DNA of 64,000 nucleotides from Ruminococcus sp. (GCA_017441505.1 JAFRXL010000016.1:20800-84799); one strand, 5' to 3'; counted from the stretch's first letter, positions 18,697 through 27,922 are shown. Notes: generated from the sequence alone by a model not told the origin. Made by a program: numbers and translations.

Positions 18697-19320
18697 ATGA
18701 TATACAGTTTAAAAGGCAGGCTCACCGTAAAGGAACTGGGCTTTGCAGTAATAGAATGCGGCGGAGTAGGTTACGGCTGCCGCACATCATATAACACTAT
18801 CTCACAGCTTGGTGAGATAGGAAGTGAAGCAATGCTTTACACATATTTATACGTAAGAGAAGATGTAGTCGAACTTTTCGGATTTGCGTCTCAGCAGGAA
18901 CTAAGCTGCTTCAAACTCCTTATCACGGTATCGGGAGTTGGTCCTAAAGCAGCAGTCTCTATTCTCTCAGATGTTTCACCGGAGCGTTTTGCGTTCATTA
19001 TAGCCTCAGGCGACAGCAAAACTCTGACACGCACTAAGGGAATAGGTGCTAAGACCGCTCAGAGGATAGTTCTTGAACTTAAAGACAAGATCTCATCAGA
19101 ATCCGTAAGCGGAAGCGTCTCAGCAGATGTATCTGCTTTTTCTGCTATGCCCGCAGGCGGCTCGTCAGACACAGTAACAGAAGCACTCGAAGCACTAATG
19201 GTACTCGGCTATACTCAGGGAGAAGTCGCTCCTATCCTTGGTAAGCTCGACCCTTCACTTTCAACACAGGATCTTATAAAAGAAACTCTGCGGCTCATTA
19301 CAGCCAGAAATTCACGCTGA
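18697..19320 (+). CDS. ruvA: Holliday junction branch migration protein RuvA
   Basis: Tetrameric junction-binding subunit of the RuvAB motor, 207 residues. It has an N-terminal OB fold (MIYSLKGRLTVKE...), two helix-hairpin-helix motifs (VSGVGPKAAVSIL and TKGIGAKTAQRIVLELKDK), a Ser/Ala-rich flexible linker (about 145-160), and the C-terminal three-helix domain that contacts RuvB (EALEALMVLGYTQGEV). Ribosome site AAGGAAAA. It is followed by an SseB-like gene and ruvB in the same direction, so ruvA, sseB-like and ruvB form one unit, with ruvC cut off by the repeat. Confidence 0.97.
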   Translation: MIYSLKGRLTVKELGFAVIECGGVGYGCRTSYNTISQLGEIGSEAMLYTYLYVREDVVELFGFASQQELSCFKLLITVSGVGPKAAVSILSDVSPERFAFIIASGDSKTLTRTKGIGAKTAQRIVLELKDKISSESVSGSVSADVSAFSAMPAGGSSDTVTEALEALMVLGYTQGEVAPILGKLDPSLSTQDLIKETLRLITARNSR

Positions 19321-19375
19321 AGATCTGAACTGCAAGATCTTCTGCTGATCTTATACAGAAAGGAAGATACCAACT

Positions 19376-20107
19376 ATGAACCTCGACGAATTATTGAAGG
19401 CGGCTATAAAAGACCCATCCAAACGTTCAGTATTCTTGCAGACACTTATAAAGAGCGATGTCTATGTTATCTGCAAAAATCCGGTAAAACAGGAACGTGA
19501 CCGTTCAGAGGGCGGAATACAGCTCGAACTGATAACCACTCAGAATCCGGATGGCGAAGTGTTTATCCCCTTCTTTACAAGTTTCCGTGCACTTCAGCAG
19601 TTCGCAAAACGCTATGTAGACTGTTATAAGATCAACTGTCTCAGACTTTTCGACCTTATACAGTCCACTTCAGCAGTACTGAACCCCAATTCCTACGGAA
19701 AGGAATTCTCTTCACAGGAGATAAAGAGCATCCTCATGGTCGCAAGACACCTGAAGATAAAAGCTATCTCGTACAGCGAGGCTGATATAATATCATATCG
19801 TCCTGTTGAGCACTCAGTGGGACATCTCACTAAGGCTGCAAGCAAATTTCTCTCAAAACAGCCGAACGTTGACCGTGCCTTCATTATGGAAATGATAAAG
19901 GGCTGTGAGAAGCCTCAGATACTCATTGTGCTCGACATGATAGGAAGTACAAGAAAGCTTTTCGTACCGCTTTCAAAGTACCTTTCCAAGACCGTAAAAG
20001 CTAACGAACATCTCTGCTTCATAAGCTATGAGCAGGATATGGGCAAGAAAGCTGCGGAGACCGTAGATCCGTTCTATGTCCGCAAAAAGAGATATTTTGA
20101 AAAGTAA
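19376..20107 (+). CDS. SseB-family protein
   Basis: 243 residues with the two-part layout of the SseB (enhanced serine sensitivity) family: an N-terminal domain with [11 protein letters not shown] and [18 protein letters not shown], and a C-terminal domain with [20 protein letters not shown]. The molecular role of the family is not established. A ribosome site (AAAGGAAG) precedes the ATG at 19376. It lies between ruvA and ruvB, 55 and 26 bases from them, which is not the usual order and suggests an inserted gene kept in the operon. Assignment is by overall pattern, not by a catalytic motif. Confidence 0.65.
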   Translation: MNLDELLKAAIKDPSKRSVFLQTLIKSDVYVICKNPVKQERDRSEGGIQLELITTQNPDGEVFIPFFTSFRALQQFAKRYVDCYKINCLRLFDLIQSTSAVLNPNSYGKEFSSQEIKSILMVARHLKIKAISYSEADIISYRPVEHSVGHLTKAASKFLSKQPNVDRAFIMEMIKGCEKPQILIVLDMIGSTRKLFVPLSKYLSKTVKANEHLCFISYEQDMGKKAAETVDPFYVRKKRYFEK

Positions 20108-20133
20108 TCCAATCCAGATCAGGAGATAAGAAA

Positions 20134-21192
20134 TTGATACAAACAGAGGATATGGAGTTCGCTCCAAGGATCATTGCACCGGAAAATATTCAGGAAGACA
20201 GCGATATAGAGGTAACTCTCAGACCGCAGACGCTCCACGAGTATATCGGTCAGGACAAAGTAAAGGAAAACCTTGCTATATATATCGAAGCCGCAAAACG
20301 CAGGGGAGAACCGCTCGACCATGTGCTTCTCTATGGACCTCCGGGACTCGGAAAAACGACTCTTTCGGCTATAATAGCTCATGAGCTCGGCGTGAATCTC
20401 CGTGTGACGACAGGTCCGGCTATCGAAAAGCCCGGAGACCTCGTGTCTCTCCTGACCAGCCTTTCGGATAACGATGTGCTCTTTATCGACGAGATACACC
20501 GCCTTTCCCGTGCTGTTGAGGAGATACTTTATCCGGCTCTTGAAGACAGAGTTATTGACATTATAATAGGTAAAGGACCTTCGGCTCGTTCGATACGTAT
20601 GGACCTGAAACCCTTTACCCTTATCGGAGCTACTACCCGTGCAGGTCAGCTTTCGGCTCCGCTCCGTGACCGTTTCGGCGTTATCCAGAGACTGGAGCTT
20701 TATAATAAAGACCAGCTGACGGATATAGTCCGCAGAAGTGCTATGATACTCGGTATCCCATGCGAGACTGACGGTGCAGGAGAGATAGCAGGAAGGGCAA
20801 GAGGTACACCTCGTATCGCAAACCGCCTGCTTAAAAGAGTGCGTGATTTTGCTGATGTTATGGGAAATGGTCAGATAACTCAGGAGATAGCTTCAATTGC
20901 CCTGAGCCGTTTGGACATCGACCAGCTCGGTCTGGACAGCCTCGACAGACGTATGCTCGAAATGATAATCAAAGGCTACGGCGGCGGCCCTGTAGGACTT
21001 GAAACTCTCGCTTCCGCTATAAATGAGGAATCCGTGACCCTTGAAGACATCTGTGAGCCTTTCCTTATGCAGCTCGGCTTCCTCGGACGCACTCCCCGTG
21101 GCAGAGTAGCTACGAAACTCGCATACGAACATCTCGGATATGCTCCGCCGGAGCAGAAAAGTCCGGCTGATGAAGGTCAGCTTAGTTTCTGA
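20134..21192 (+). CDS. ruvB: Holliday junction branch migration ATPase RuvB
   Basis: Hexameric AAA+ motor driving branch migration with RuvA, 352 residues. TTG start at 20134 with AGGAGA 8 bases upstream. Motifs: [18 protein letters not shown], Walker [14 protein letters not shown], Walker [12 protein letters not shown], sensor 1 [12 protein letters not shown], arginine finger region APLRDRFGV, and the C-terminal winged helix ([32 protein letters not shown]). All motor residues are intact. Confidence 0.98.
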   Translation: MIQTEDMEFAPRIIAPENIQEDSDIEVTLRPQTLHEYIGQDKVKENLAIYIEAAKRRGEPLDHVLLYGPPGLGKTTLSAIIAHELGVNLRVTTGPAIEKPGDLVSLLTSLSDNDVLFIDEIHRLSRAVEEILYPALEDRVIDIIIGKGPSARSIRMDLKPFTLIGATTRAGQLSAPLRDRFGVIQRLELYNKDQLTDIVRRSAMILGIPCETDGAGEIAGRARGTPRIANRLLKRVRDFADVMGNGQITQEIASIALSRLDIDQLGLDSLDRRMLEMIIKGYGGGPVGLETLASAINEESVTLEDICEPFLMQLGFLGRTPRGRVATKLAYEHLGYAPPEQKSPADEGQLSF

Positions 21193-21197
21193 AAATT

Positions 21198-21761
21198 ATG
21201 CTTATAAAAGGTTCAAAGAGATATAATCTCAGACATAACAGCAAAAACGTTCCCCCACCGGATTTCGGTAAGATGATAAACGGTCAGGGAATGGGAAATA
21301 CAGCCAATTTCCGGTACGGGATATGCCCTATGAGCTTCAATGGATGCGAGGTCATCGCAGTCCATAATGCTCTGGTGTGGCTGGGGATACCAAAGCCGCT
21401 GAGTGATGTTGCATACTTTATGGAGCGTTACAGAGTGCTTATGGGATTTTTCGGCTGCAATGCATATCAGCTCGGAAAAGGACTTGATCATTTCGGTGCA
21501 GCTTACCGCCGTACCGATAAAGTAAGCGAGGCAGAAGCCTCGAAAGCGTTTATTATCACTTTCTGGACGAAAAAACCTTTTCTTTCGTCCATACATACCG
21601 TTTTCTGCGTGAACAGAAATAACGGTATAGAGGTCTATAACAGATATAACAACCGGAATTGTACCTATATATGCAAAGATATTGAGGAAATAGCCGGAAA
21701 AAGAAGACCTATAGCTATATATATTATAAGAGATACAGAGAAAAAAGAGGAGATAATCTAA
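21198..21761 (+). CDS. Papain-like (C39-type) cysteine peptidase-like protein
   Basis: A 187-residue cytosolic-looking protein with no signal peptide. A candidate catalytic Cys is in FNGCEVIAVHNALVWLGIPK (around residue 50), matching the C..T/V..A..N.L..LG pattern of C39-like papain folds. A candidate His is in SSIHTVFCVN (around 137) followed by IEVYNRYNNRN, where the acidic/Asn third residue would lie. Cleavage activity is not proven by this. It starts 5 bases after the ruvB stop without a clear ribosome site and ends one base before the degenerate GlmM gene, so translation of all three is probably coupled. No maturation substrate is obvious nearby. Confidence 0.6.
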   Translation: MLIKGSKRYNLRHNSKNVPPPDFGKMINGQGMGNTANFRYGICPMSFNGCEVIAVHNALVWLGIPKPLSDVAYFMERYRVLMGFFGCNAYQLGKGLDHFGAAYRRTDKVSEAEASKAFIITFWTKKPFLSSIHTVFCVNRNNGIEVYNRYNNRNCTYICKDIEEIAGKRRPIAIYIIRDTEKKEEII

Positions 21762-21762
21762 A

Positions 21763-23115
21763 ATGTCAGGACTGTTTGGAACAGACAGTGCAAGAGGTAT
21801 TACCGTTACCGAGCTTTCCTGCGAACTCGCCATGCAGGCAGGAAGAGCTGCCGCAGAGCTGCTCGCTAAGGAAGAGGGCGGAAAAATAGTCGTTGCAAAG
21901 GATTCAAAGCTATCATCGGACATTCTTGAAGCAGCTGTGTGTGCAGGTATATGCTCGTCGGGTATCGATGCAGAAACTCTCGGAGCCGTTCCGGCTGCGG
22001 CAGCTTCATACATCGTAAGGGAGCATAAAGCCTCCGCCGGTATAATGATAACCGGAGCTGCCGGCATCAGCGATGCGAGCGGTATCAGACTTTTCGCCTC
22101 GGACGGCTTCCGGCTCGACGAAAGGATACAGGACGAGCTCGAAAATTATGCGATGAACCGCAGTAAAAGCTCTGCACAGAAGAAATTTGACAACATCGGC
22201 AGGATGCTCAATTGCACTACTGCCGTAGAAGAATACATAAAACACATCAAAAGTATCATGAGCACCGACCTTGAAGGGCTTAAAATAGCTGTTATATGTG
22301 AGGAGAACTGCTCCGGACTTACTGCCGGAAAACTCTTTGCGGAGCTTGGTGCGGAAGTTGATATGGTGTCGGTAAGCGAAAATGACGATGCCGGATTCGG
22401 TGCGGAAGTCACCGACCTCGAAAGGCTTATGGATCAGGTAGCTGCCGGAGATTACTGCTGCGGACTCGCTTTCGGCGGTGACGGCGGAAGCTGCCTTGCT
22501 GTCGACGAAAACGGCAGCCTCGTTGACGGAGATCAGCTCCTCGCTATCTTCGCTAAATACTACAAGGAACAGGGCAAACTTAAAGATGATTCCGTAGTGA
22601 TTAATACTATGAGCGGACTCGGTCTGCTCAATTTCGCAAAGGATAACGGCATTAAGACCGTGACTTCCGGTGCTGCCGGACGCAGCGTCATCGACCGCAT
22701 GATGGAGGGCGGATATAACCTCGGCGGCGACAGGAACGGTCACGTTTTCTTCATGGACGATTCCCCCTGCGAGGACGGTCAGCTCTGCGGAGCTAAACTG
22801 CTGGAAATAATGCAGAAGACCGGTAAAAAGCTCAGCGAGCTTGCCGGTGAACTGAAAAAACTCCCGCAGATCTCACTGAATGTCCGTATAAACGACAGCA
22901 GCCGTGAGATATGGAAAAACGATCAGTCCATAACCGACCTTATCGAATGGTATCAGGGAGAATTCGGAGATACAGGAAGAGTTGTGGTGCGTGAAAGCGG
23001 TACTGCCGCTCCGTTCATCACCATTATGATAGAGGGCAGCGACTTCGGAAGAATCAATTCTATCGCTGTCGAAATAGCCGAGCGGATAAAACAACGCTGC
23101 GGCATAAAACAATAA
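21763..23115 (+). CDS. GlmM-like phosphohexomutase homologue lacking catalytic residues
   Basis: 450 residues with the full alpha-D-phosphohexomutase layout. The start MSGLFGTDSARGITVTELS and the segments GIRLFASDGFRLDE, VDENGSLVDGDQLL, EGGYNLGG and a final SGT loop align with phosphoglucosamine mutase. Every active-site motif is altered. The phosphoserine loop SASHNP reads TGAAGI (97-102). The magnesium loop DGDGDR reads GGDGGS (238-243). The sugar loop GGEQSGH reads GGDRNGH (321-327). The phosphate loop RPSGTEP reads RESGTAA (410-416). No frameshift or stop interrupts it, so it appears to be a maintained pseudoenzyme rather than a decayed gene. A functional GlmM must be encoded elsewhere. 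Confidence 0.85.
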   Translation: MSGLFGTDSARGITVTELSCELAMQAGRAAAELLAKEEGGKIVVAKDSKLSSDILEAAVCAGICSSGIDAETLGAVPAAAASYIVREHKASAGIMITGAAGISDASGIRLFASDGFRLDERIQDELENYAMNRSKSSAQKKFDNIGRMLNCTTAVEEYIKHIKSIMSTDLEGLKIAVICEENCSGLTAGKLFAELGAEVDMVSVSENDDAGFGAEVTDLERLMDQVAAGDYCCGLAFGGDGGSCLAVDENGSLVDGDQLLAIFAKYYKEQGKLKDDSVVINTMSGLGLLNFAKDNGIKTVTSGAAGRSVIDRMMEGGYNLGGDRNGHVFFMDDSPCEDGQLCGAKLLEIMQKTGKKLSELAGELKKLPQISLNVRINDSSREIWKNDQSITDLIEWYQGEFGDTGRVVVRESGTAAPFITIMIEGSDFGRINSIAVEIAERIKQRCGIKQ

Positions 23116-23135
23116 ATTATTAAGGAGCATTGAGC

Positions 23136-23996
23136 TTGAGAACTGCTGATAAATGGAAAGATTACATTATCCTCGATACATCTGACGGAGAAAAACTCGA
23201 AACATGGGGCGGAGTAAGTCTCGTTCGTCCCGATCCTCAGATAATTTGGAAAACTGAAAAGACCGATCCGCTCTGGAATAAGGCTGACGGTCACTACCAC
23301 CGCTCAAATCAGGGCGGCGGCAAATGGGAGTTCCGCAAAAGACTGCCGGATTCATGGAACATTAACTATCGTGAGCTTACTTTCAATATCCGTCCGACCG
23401 GTTTCAAGCATACCGGACTTTTTCCGGAACAGGCTGTAAACTGGGATTTCATGGCGGATAAGATAAAAAATGCCGGCAGAGAGATAAATGTGCTCAACCT
23501 TTTTGCCTATACCGGCGGAGCTACTCTCGCTTGTGCAGCAGCAGGAGCTTCTGTTTGTCACGTTGACGCTTCAAAGGGCATGGTGCAGTGGGCAAGAGAC
23601 AACGCTGCTGCGTCCGGACTTACCGAAAAGCCTATCCGCTGGATAGTCGACGACTGCGAGAAGTTCATCGCAAGAGAGATACGCAGAGGCAGAAAATACG
23701 ATGCCGTTATCATGGACCCTCCAAGTTATGGCAGAGGTCCGGGCGGTGAGGTCTGGAAGCTCGAAAACTGCGTTTATGACCTCGTTAAGCTCTGCTCCGG
23801 AGTTCTTTCCGATGATCCGCTGTTCTTCCTCATAAACAGCTATACTACGGGACTTTCTCCGTCTGTTATGGGATATATACTCGGCTCTGTACTCAAAGAT
23901 AAGAAGGGAAAAGTATCCTTCGATGAGATAGGACTTCCCGTAAAGTCTACTGGTATGACCCTCCCCTGCGGCTCTACGGCTATCTGGGAGAGGTAA
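23136..23996 (+). CDS. Class I SAM-dependent methyltransferase (RlmI/K-like, no PUA domain)
   Basis: 286 residues. The TTG at 23136 is preferred to the TTG at 23130 because AAGGAG is then 8 rather than 2 bases away. It has a SAM-binding motif I in VLNLFAYTGGATLACAAAGA, motif II VCHVDASKGMVQWARDN, and a catalytic-type motif IV AVIMDPPSYGRGPGG. The order and the NPPY-like DPPSYGRG box are those of the RlmI/RlmK/YccW group that modify rRNA, but the N-terminal PUA domain of RlmI is absent. rRNA or other RNA as substrate is therefore an inference. It follows the GlmM-like gene by 20 bases. Confidence 0.85.
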   Translation: MRTADKWKDYIILDTSDGEKLETWGGVSLVRPDPQIIWKTEKTDPLWNKADGHYHRSNQGGGKWEFRKRLPDSWNINYRELTFNIRPTGFKHTGLFPEQAVNWDFMADKIKNAGREINVLNLFAYTGGATLACAAAGASVCHVDASKGMVQWARDNAAASGLTEKPIRWIVDDCEKFIAREIRRGRKYDAVIMDPPSYGRGPGGEVWKLENCVYDLVKLCSGVLSDDPLFFLINSYTTGLSPSVMGYILGSVLKDKKGKVSFDEIGLPVKSTGMTLPCGSTAIWER

Positions 23997-24039
23997 TATA
24001 GACCTCTTATGAGGAAATAATTATAAAGGAGTTCTTATT

Positions 24040-24240
24040 ATGGCTAAAGACGACAGATTCATAAAATCTTATTCACAGGGTAAGATCAACGTTTTTGAGG
24101 TGTGGATAGACACCCATACAGGCGTTAATTACCTCGCTCACAAGGACGGCTACGCAGGCGGACTTACTCCGCTTCTCGACAAGGAAGGCAAACCGGTGAT
24201 AACTTCTCCGGACCAGATAAAGTTCCTTATGGAAAACTGA
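24040..24240 (+). CDS. DUF6440-family small protein
   Basis: A 66-residue soluble protein without known function. The segment WIDTHTGVNYLAHKDGYAGG and the end LTPLLDKEGKPV match the DUF6440 pattern of short Firmicute proteins carrying a conserved GVNYL..DGYAGG core. Good ribosome site (AAAGGAG) 9 bases before the ATG. It lies 44 bases after the methyltransferase and 23 bases before ecfA1. Confidence 0.8.
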   Translation: MAKDDRFIKSYSQGKINVFEVWIDTHTGVNYLAHKDGYAGGLTPLLDKEGKPVITSPDQIKFLMEN

Positions 24241-24263
24241 GCTGTCCTCTCACAGGAGAATAA

Positions 24264-25115
24264 ATGGAGAATATCATTGAGATAAAAGACCTGCATTTCT
24301 GCTATGAGGCTGAGGATGAAGATTCTCAGCCGGCAGAGGTGCTAAAAGGCATAGACCTTAATATAAAACAGGGAGAATTCGTGGCGGTGCTGGGGCATAA
24401 CGGTTCGGGAAAATCTACCCTTGCCAAGCACCTTAATGCGATACTCCTGCCGACATCGGGAAAGGTCACGGTAAACGGCATAGACACCGCTGACGAATCC
24501 CGCATTTTTGAGCTCAGACAGTGTGCCGGAATGGTATTCCAGAATCCGGATAACCAGATAGTCTCCTCAATAGTTGAGGAGGATGTAGCTTTCGCACTTG
24601 AAAATCTCGGAGTTCCATATGAAGAGATGAGACGAAGAGTTGACGAGTCGCTGAAAGCTGTTAATATGTATGAATACCGCCTGCACTCGCCAAGCCAGCT
24701 CTCCGGCGGACAAAAACAGCGTGTGGCTATCGCAGGCATCATCGCTATGGAGCCGAAATGCATAATACTCGATGAGCCTACCGCTATGCTCGACCCTCAG
24801 GGACGAAAAGAAGTCCTTGCGGCGATAAAGCGGATGAACCGTGAAAAGAGCATAACTATAGTCCTTATCACGCATTATATGGAAGAAGCCGCACAGTGCG
24901 GCAGAGTAGTCGTAATGGACAAGGGCAGAGTAGTGCTCGACGATAAGCCGGAAAAGGTGTTCTCTCAGGTGGATAAGCTGAAATCTATCGGTCTTGATGT
25001 TCCGCAGGTCACTGAGCTTGCGTGGGAGCTTAAAGAAGCCGGTCTGGATATATCTCCGGAGATAATATCCGAGGACGAGTGCGTTGAGGCTATACTGCGT
25101 ATTTTCAAGGAGTAA
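24264..25115 (+). CDS. ecfA1: ECF transporter ATP-binding subunit 1
   Basis: One of two ATPases of the energy-coupling-factor module shared by vitamin and metal S-components. 283 residues: Walker [19 protein letters not shown]-loop [20 protein letters not shown] (the NPDNQ-V form typical of EcfA1), signature [13 protein letters not shown] and Walker [14 protein letters not shown], with the H-loop in LITHYMEEA. Ribosome site CAGGAG. No S-component gene lies beside it, as expected for a group II module serving dispersed S proteins. Confidence 0.96.
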   Translation: MENIIEIKDLHFCYEAEDEDSQPAEVLKGIDLNIKQGEFVAVLGHNGSGKSTLAKHLNAILLPTSGKVTVNGIDTADESRIFELRQCAGMVFQNPDNQIVSSIVEEDVAFALENLGVPYEEMRRRVDESLKAVNMYEYRLHSPSQLSGGQKQRVAIAGIIAMEPKCIILDEPTAMLDPQGRKEVLAAIKRMNREKSITIVLITHYMEEAAQCGRVVVMDKGRVVLDDKPEKVFSQVDKLKSIGLDVPQVTELAWELKEAGLDISPEIISEDECVEAILRIFKE

Positions 25116-25118
25116 AAA

Positions 25119-25958
25119 ATGAATGATATGCATTGTCCTGAGTGCGGCGGAAAGCTTTTGCCGGTAAGGGACGAAAAAACGATCGTTGTATGTGAAGCTT
25201 GTAATAAATTGTTTGATATTAATCAAGCAAATGCAAACGGTGAGGATGCATCTGTAAACGAAACTTCCGGGAAAAACAGGAAAAAGATCAATTATATTGA
25301 ATTGAAAATAAATATCTATCTGAAAGACGAAACTTTCTGGTATCCTCCAAACGGTGTCTTGGATAATGACAAAATAGAGGAAGCTTTATCCCTTTTGGAG
25401 AAAGCTGTTGAGCATAACGTGAATTGTGATGATTTTAGATCGAGAATGTGGCAGCTGTACATTGATATAAGAAGCGGAAGATTACATCTGTACGATACAT
25501 CTGTTGCTGATATACATAAATTCCATAAATTATTTTACTTGGCAGAAAGAAAAAATAAATTAGAAACATTATTAGAGGAAAAAGAAAAAAATGCTGATGT
25601 GATAAATATAACTGTATTTATCACTACCAAGCTGCTAAGGTATGTTTTGTATCCTCAACTTTTAATTTTTATTGCTGCGATCGTAGTATTATTCGCACAT
25701 ATGGAAAATAAGAAATTCGCTTTACCTATAATTTCCATATTGATATTTATTTTAGCAGTAATAATTTTCTTGATAGTGTTTGCTTCAAAATATGATAAAA
25801 AAAACAAGACAGGGAGATCGAATGATCCTGAAATAGCTAAAATAAAAGGTGCAATAGATAGTTTTAGTGATGAATTCAATGAACTTCAGTCTGAATATCA
25901 AAAATTAATATCAGATAGTGTTTCGGAATACTACAGAAACTTTGATCTTGTCGATTAA
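25119..25958 (+). CDS. Hypothetical zinc-ribbon membrane protein inside the ECF operon
   Basis: 279 residues, not recognised. It starts with a zinc-ribbon pair CPECGG...CEACNK (residues 5-30), then a soluble helical region (about 50-160), two hydrophobic helices (about 170-192 and 198-222, LLIFIAAIVVLF and ISILIFILAVIIFLIVF) and a charged coiled C-terminal tail. The layout would place both ends in the cytosol. It has its own AAGGAG ribosome site and tight spacing (3 and 22 bases), separating ecfA1 from ecfA2, which are normally adjacent. Its AT-rich codon use stands out against both neighbours, suggesting an inserted gene. No functional link to ECF transport can be claimed. Confidence 0.7.
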   Translation: MNDMHCPECGGKLLPVRDEKTIVVCEACNKLFDINQANANGEDASVNETSGKNRKKINYIELKINIYLKDETFWYPPNGVLDNDKIEEALSLLEKAVEHNVNCDDFRSRMWQLYIDIRSGRLHLYDTSVADIHKFHKLFYLAERKNKLETLLEEKEKNADVINITVFITTKLLRYVLYPQLLIFIAAIVVLFAHMENKKFALPIISILIFILAVIIFLIVFASKYDKKNKTGRSNDPEIAKIKGAIDSFSDEFNELQSEYQKLISDSVSEYYRNFDLVD

Positions 25959-25980
25959 TGAAAATAAAGGAGCATAAAAA

Positions 25981-26844
25981 TTGCCGATACTTGAAACTCA
26001 GGAGCTGACCTATACCTACAGTCAGGGAACACCATTTGAAAAAACTGCGGTCGACCACGTCAGCCTGAAAATAGAAGAGGGAGAACTTATAGGAGTTATG
26101 GGACATACCGGCTCGGGAAAGTCCACTCTTATACAGCACTTCAATGGTCTGCTCAGACCAACTTCCGGAAAGATACTCCTTGAAGGAAAGGACATCTGGG
26201 AAAATAAGGAAAAAATAAGAGATGTCCGCTTCAAGGTAGGACTGGTATTCCAGTATCCGGAATATCAGCTCTTTGAAGAGACAGTCTATAAGGACATAGC
26301 TTTCGGTCCTAAGAATATGGGACTTGACGATGCAGAGATAAAACGCAGAGTTTACGCTACTGCCCACGATATAGGTCTTTCGGAAGAGCTTATGGAGCGT
26401 TCTCCGTTTGAGCTTTCAGGCGGTCAGAAACGCCGTGTGGCTATAGCCGGAGTAATGGCTATGGAGCCTAAAGTCCTCATACTCGATGAGCCTACCGCAG
26501 GTCTTGACCCTGCCGGACGTGACAAGATACTCGGTCATATAAAGGCTTATCATCAGCGTACAGGAAATACTACTCTTATAGTGTCACACAGCATGGAGGA
26601 CATTGCCTCGTTTGCAGACAGGATACTCGTTATGAGCAAGGCTAAGCTTTTCTGCTTCGATGAGACTGTGAAGGTATTTTCAAGAGCTGAGGAGATAGCT
26701 CAGATAGGTCTTGATGTTCCTCAGATAACAAAGGTGTTCATGAAGCTGAAAAAACAGGGACTTGATTTCGGCAAGGAAGTATATACTGTAGGTTACGCAA
26801 AAGACCTCCTCATGAAGCATCTTAACGCAAGGGAGGGACTGTGA
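25981..26844 (+). CDS. ecfA2: ECF transporter ATP-binding subunit 2
   Basis: Second ATPase of the ECF module, 287 residues, TTG start at 25981 with AAAGGAG 9 bases upstream. Walker A VMGHTGSGKSTLIQHFN, Q-loop VFQYPEYQLFEETVYKDIAFG (the YPEYQLFE form typical of EcfA2), signature LSGGQKRRVAIAG, Walker B VLILDEPTAGLDP and H-loop IVSHSMEDIA. The Q-loop differences from the first ATPase allow the two to be told apart. The stop precedes the ecfT start by one base. Confidence 0.96.
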   Translation: MPILETQELTYTYSQGTPFEKTAVDHVSLKIEEGELIGVMGHTGSGKSTLIQHFNGLLRPTSGKILLEGKDIWENKEKIRDVRFKVGLVFQYPEYQLFEETVYKDIAFGPKNMGLDDAEIKRRVYATAHDIGLSEELMERSPFELSGGQKRRVAIAGVMAMEPKVLILDEPTAGLDPAGRDKILGHIKAYHQRTGNTTLIVSHSMEDIASFADRILVMSKAKLFCFDETVKVFSRAEEIAQIGLDVPQITKVFMKLKKQGLDFGKEVYTVGYAKDLLMKHLNAREGL

Positions 26845-26845
26845 T

Positions 26846-27652
26846 TTGCTGAGAGATATTACTATCGGACAGTATTTCCCCGGGAACAGCGTTATCCATA
26901 AGCTCGACCCACGATTCAAGATAATACTTACTATCCTGTATATAGTCATGCTTTTTACAGGAGATTCACTGCTCTGTCTTGTGGTCGGAGCAGTTTATAC
27001 CGTCATGGCGATACTCCTTTCACGGATAAAGCTGAAAATGTTCGTGAAGAGCGTAAAGCCGATAATCCCGTTTCTGGTGATAACGGCTGTAATAAATCTA
27101 CTTCTGGTAAATTCCGGAGAAGTGCTGTGGCGGTGGAAGTTCTTTAAAATAACTGACGAGGGCATAAATATCAGTCTGTTCATGATAATAAGAATAGTAC
27201 TGCTGATAGCCGGAACTTCGATACTCACCTATACAACGTCCCCTATAACGCTCACGGACTCTATAGAGCGTCTGCTCTCACCGCTGAAAAAAATCCGTTT
27301 TCCGGTGCACGAGCTGGCGATGATGATGTCGATAGCTCTCAGATTCATCCCTACGCTTATCGAGGAGACAGACAAGATAATGTCGGCACAAAAAGCAAGA
27401 GGTGCAGAGATAGACACCGGAAGCTTTATGAACCGTGCAAGAAATCTTATATCGATATTGGTGCCGCTTTTTATATCGTCTTTCAGAAGAGCTGACGAGC
27501 TTGCAACTGCTATGGAGTGCCGCTGCTATAACGGCGGTGAGGGACGTACAAGGCTGAGACAGCTGAAGTCCTCGGCAAGAGACTATATTGCCATTGCGGT
27601 GACCGTTATGTTCCTTGCGGCAGCCATAATAGTGGCTCAGATGACTAAATAA
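26846..27652 (+). CDS. ecfT: ECF transporter transmembrane subunit
   Basis: Integral membrane scaffold linking both ATPases to interchangeable substrate-binding S proteins. 268 residues, TTG start at 26846 overlapping the ecfA2 end region (GGGAGGG ribosome site). Several membrane helices in the first 120 residues, then the coupling-helix motifs: QKARGAEI (first Ala-Arg-Gly signature) and MECRCYNGGEGRTRL (second signature). It ends with a final membrane helix. This closes the ecfA1-orphan-ecfA2-ecfT operon. Confidence 0.95.
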   Translation: MLRDITIGQYFPGNSVIHKLDPRFKIILTILYIVMLFTGDSLLCLVVGAVYTVMAILLSRIKLKMFVKSVKPIIPFLVITAVINLLLVNSGEVLWRWKFFKITDEGINISLFMIIRIVLLIAGTSILTYTTSPITLTDSIERLLSPLKKIRFPVHELAMMMSIALRFIPTLIEETDKIMSAQKARGAEIDTGSFMNRARNLISILVPLFISSFRRADELATAMECRCYNGGEGRTRLRQLKSSARDYIAIAVTVMFLAAAIIVAQMTK

Positions 27653-27660
27653 AAATAAAT

Positions 27661-27876
27661 ACCGACGAAGTCGGTCAATAATGAGAGTCCAGAGAGAGGC
27701 TCTCTCTCTGGCGGTAGGGTGTGCGAGGGTTACCCCTACCAGTGGTAGGGGATGTCAGCTTGCTGACAGGGGTGGCTGGACCCGATTAGGGTGGCAGAGC
27801 CTTCCCTAAGAAGCAGTCCAGCAAGCGAAGCAATGCTGGACGAACCGTTCGCATTTCTACCCTCGGCTTGACCGAC
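27661..27876 (+). repeat. Hairpin repeat element C (single arm with module M2)
   Basis: Starts 8 bases after ecfT. Hairpins: ACCGACGAAGTCGGT; CCAGAGAGAG...CTCTCTCTGG; inserted M2 module (CCCTACC/GGTAGGG, GTCAGC/GCTGAC), which leaves only GGC-AGA-GCC of the third stem; GTCCAGC...GCTGGAC; CGAA-CCG-TTCG; TCGGCTTGACCGA. The fifth stem is CGAA/TTCG here against CGGA/TCCG in other copies. Confidence 0.85.
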
Positions 27877-27922
27877 AAAAAAATCAACATTCTATGCCGT
27901 ACTAATAAAAAGAGAGGAAATC

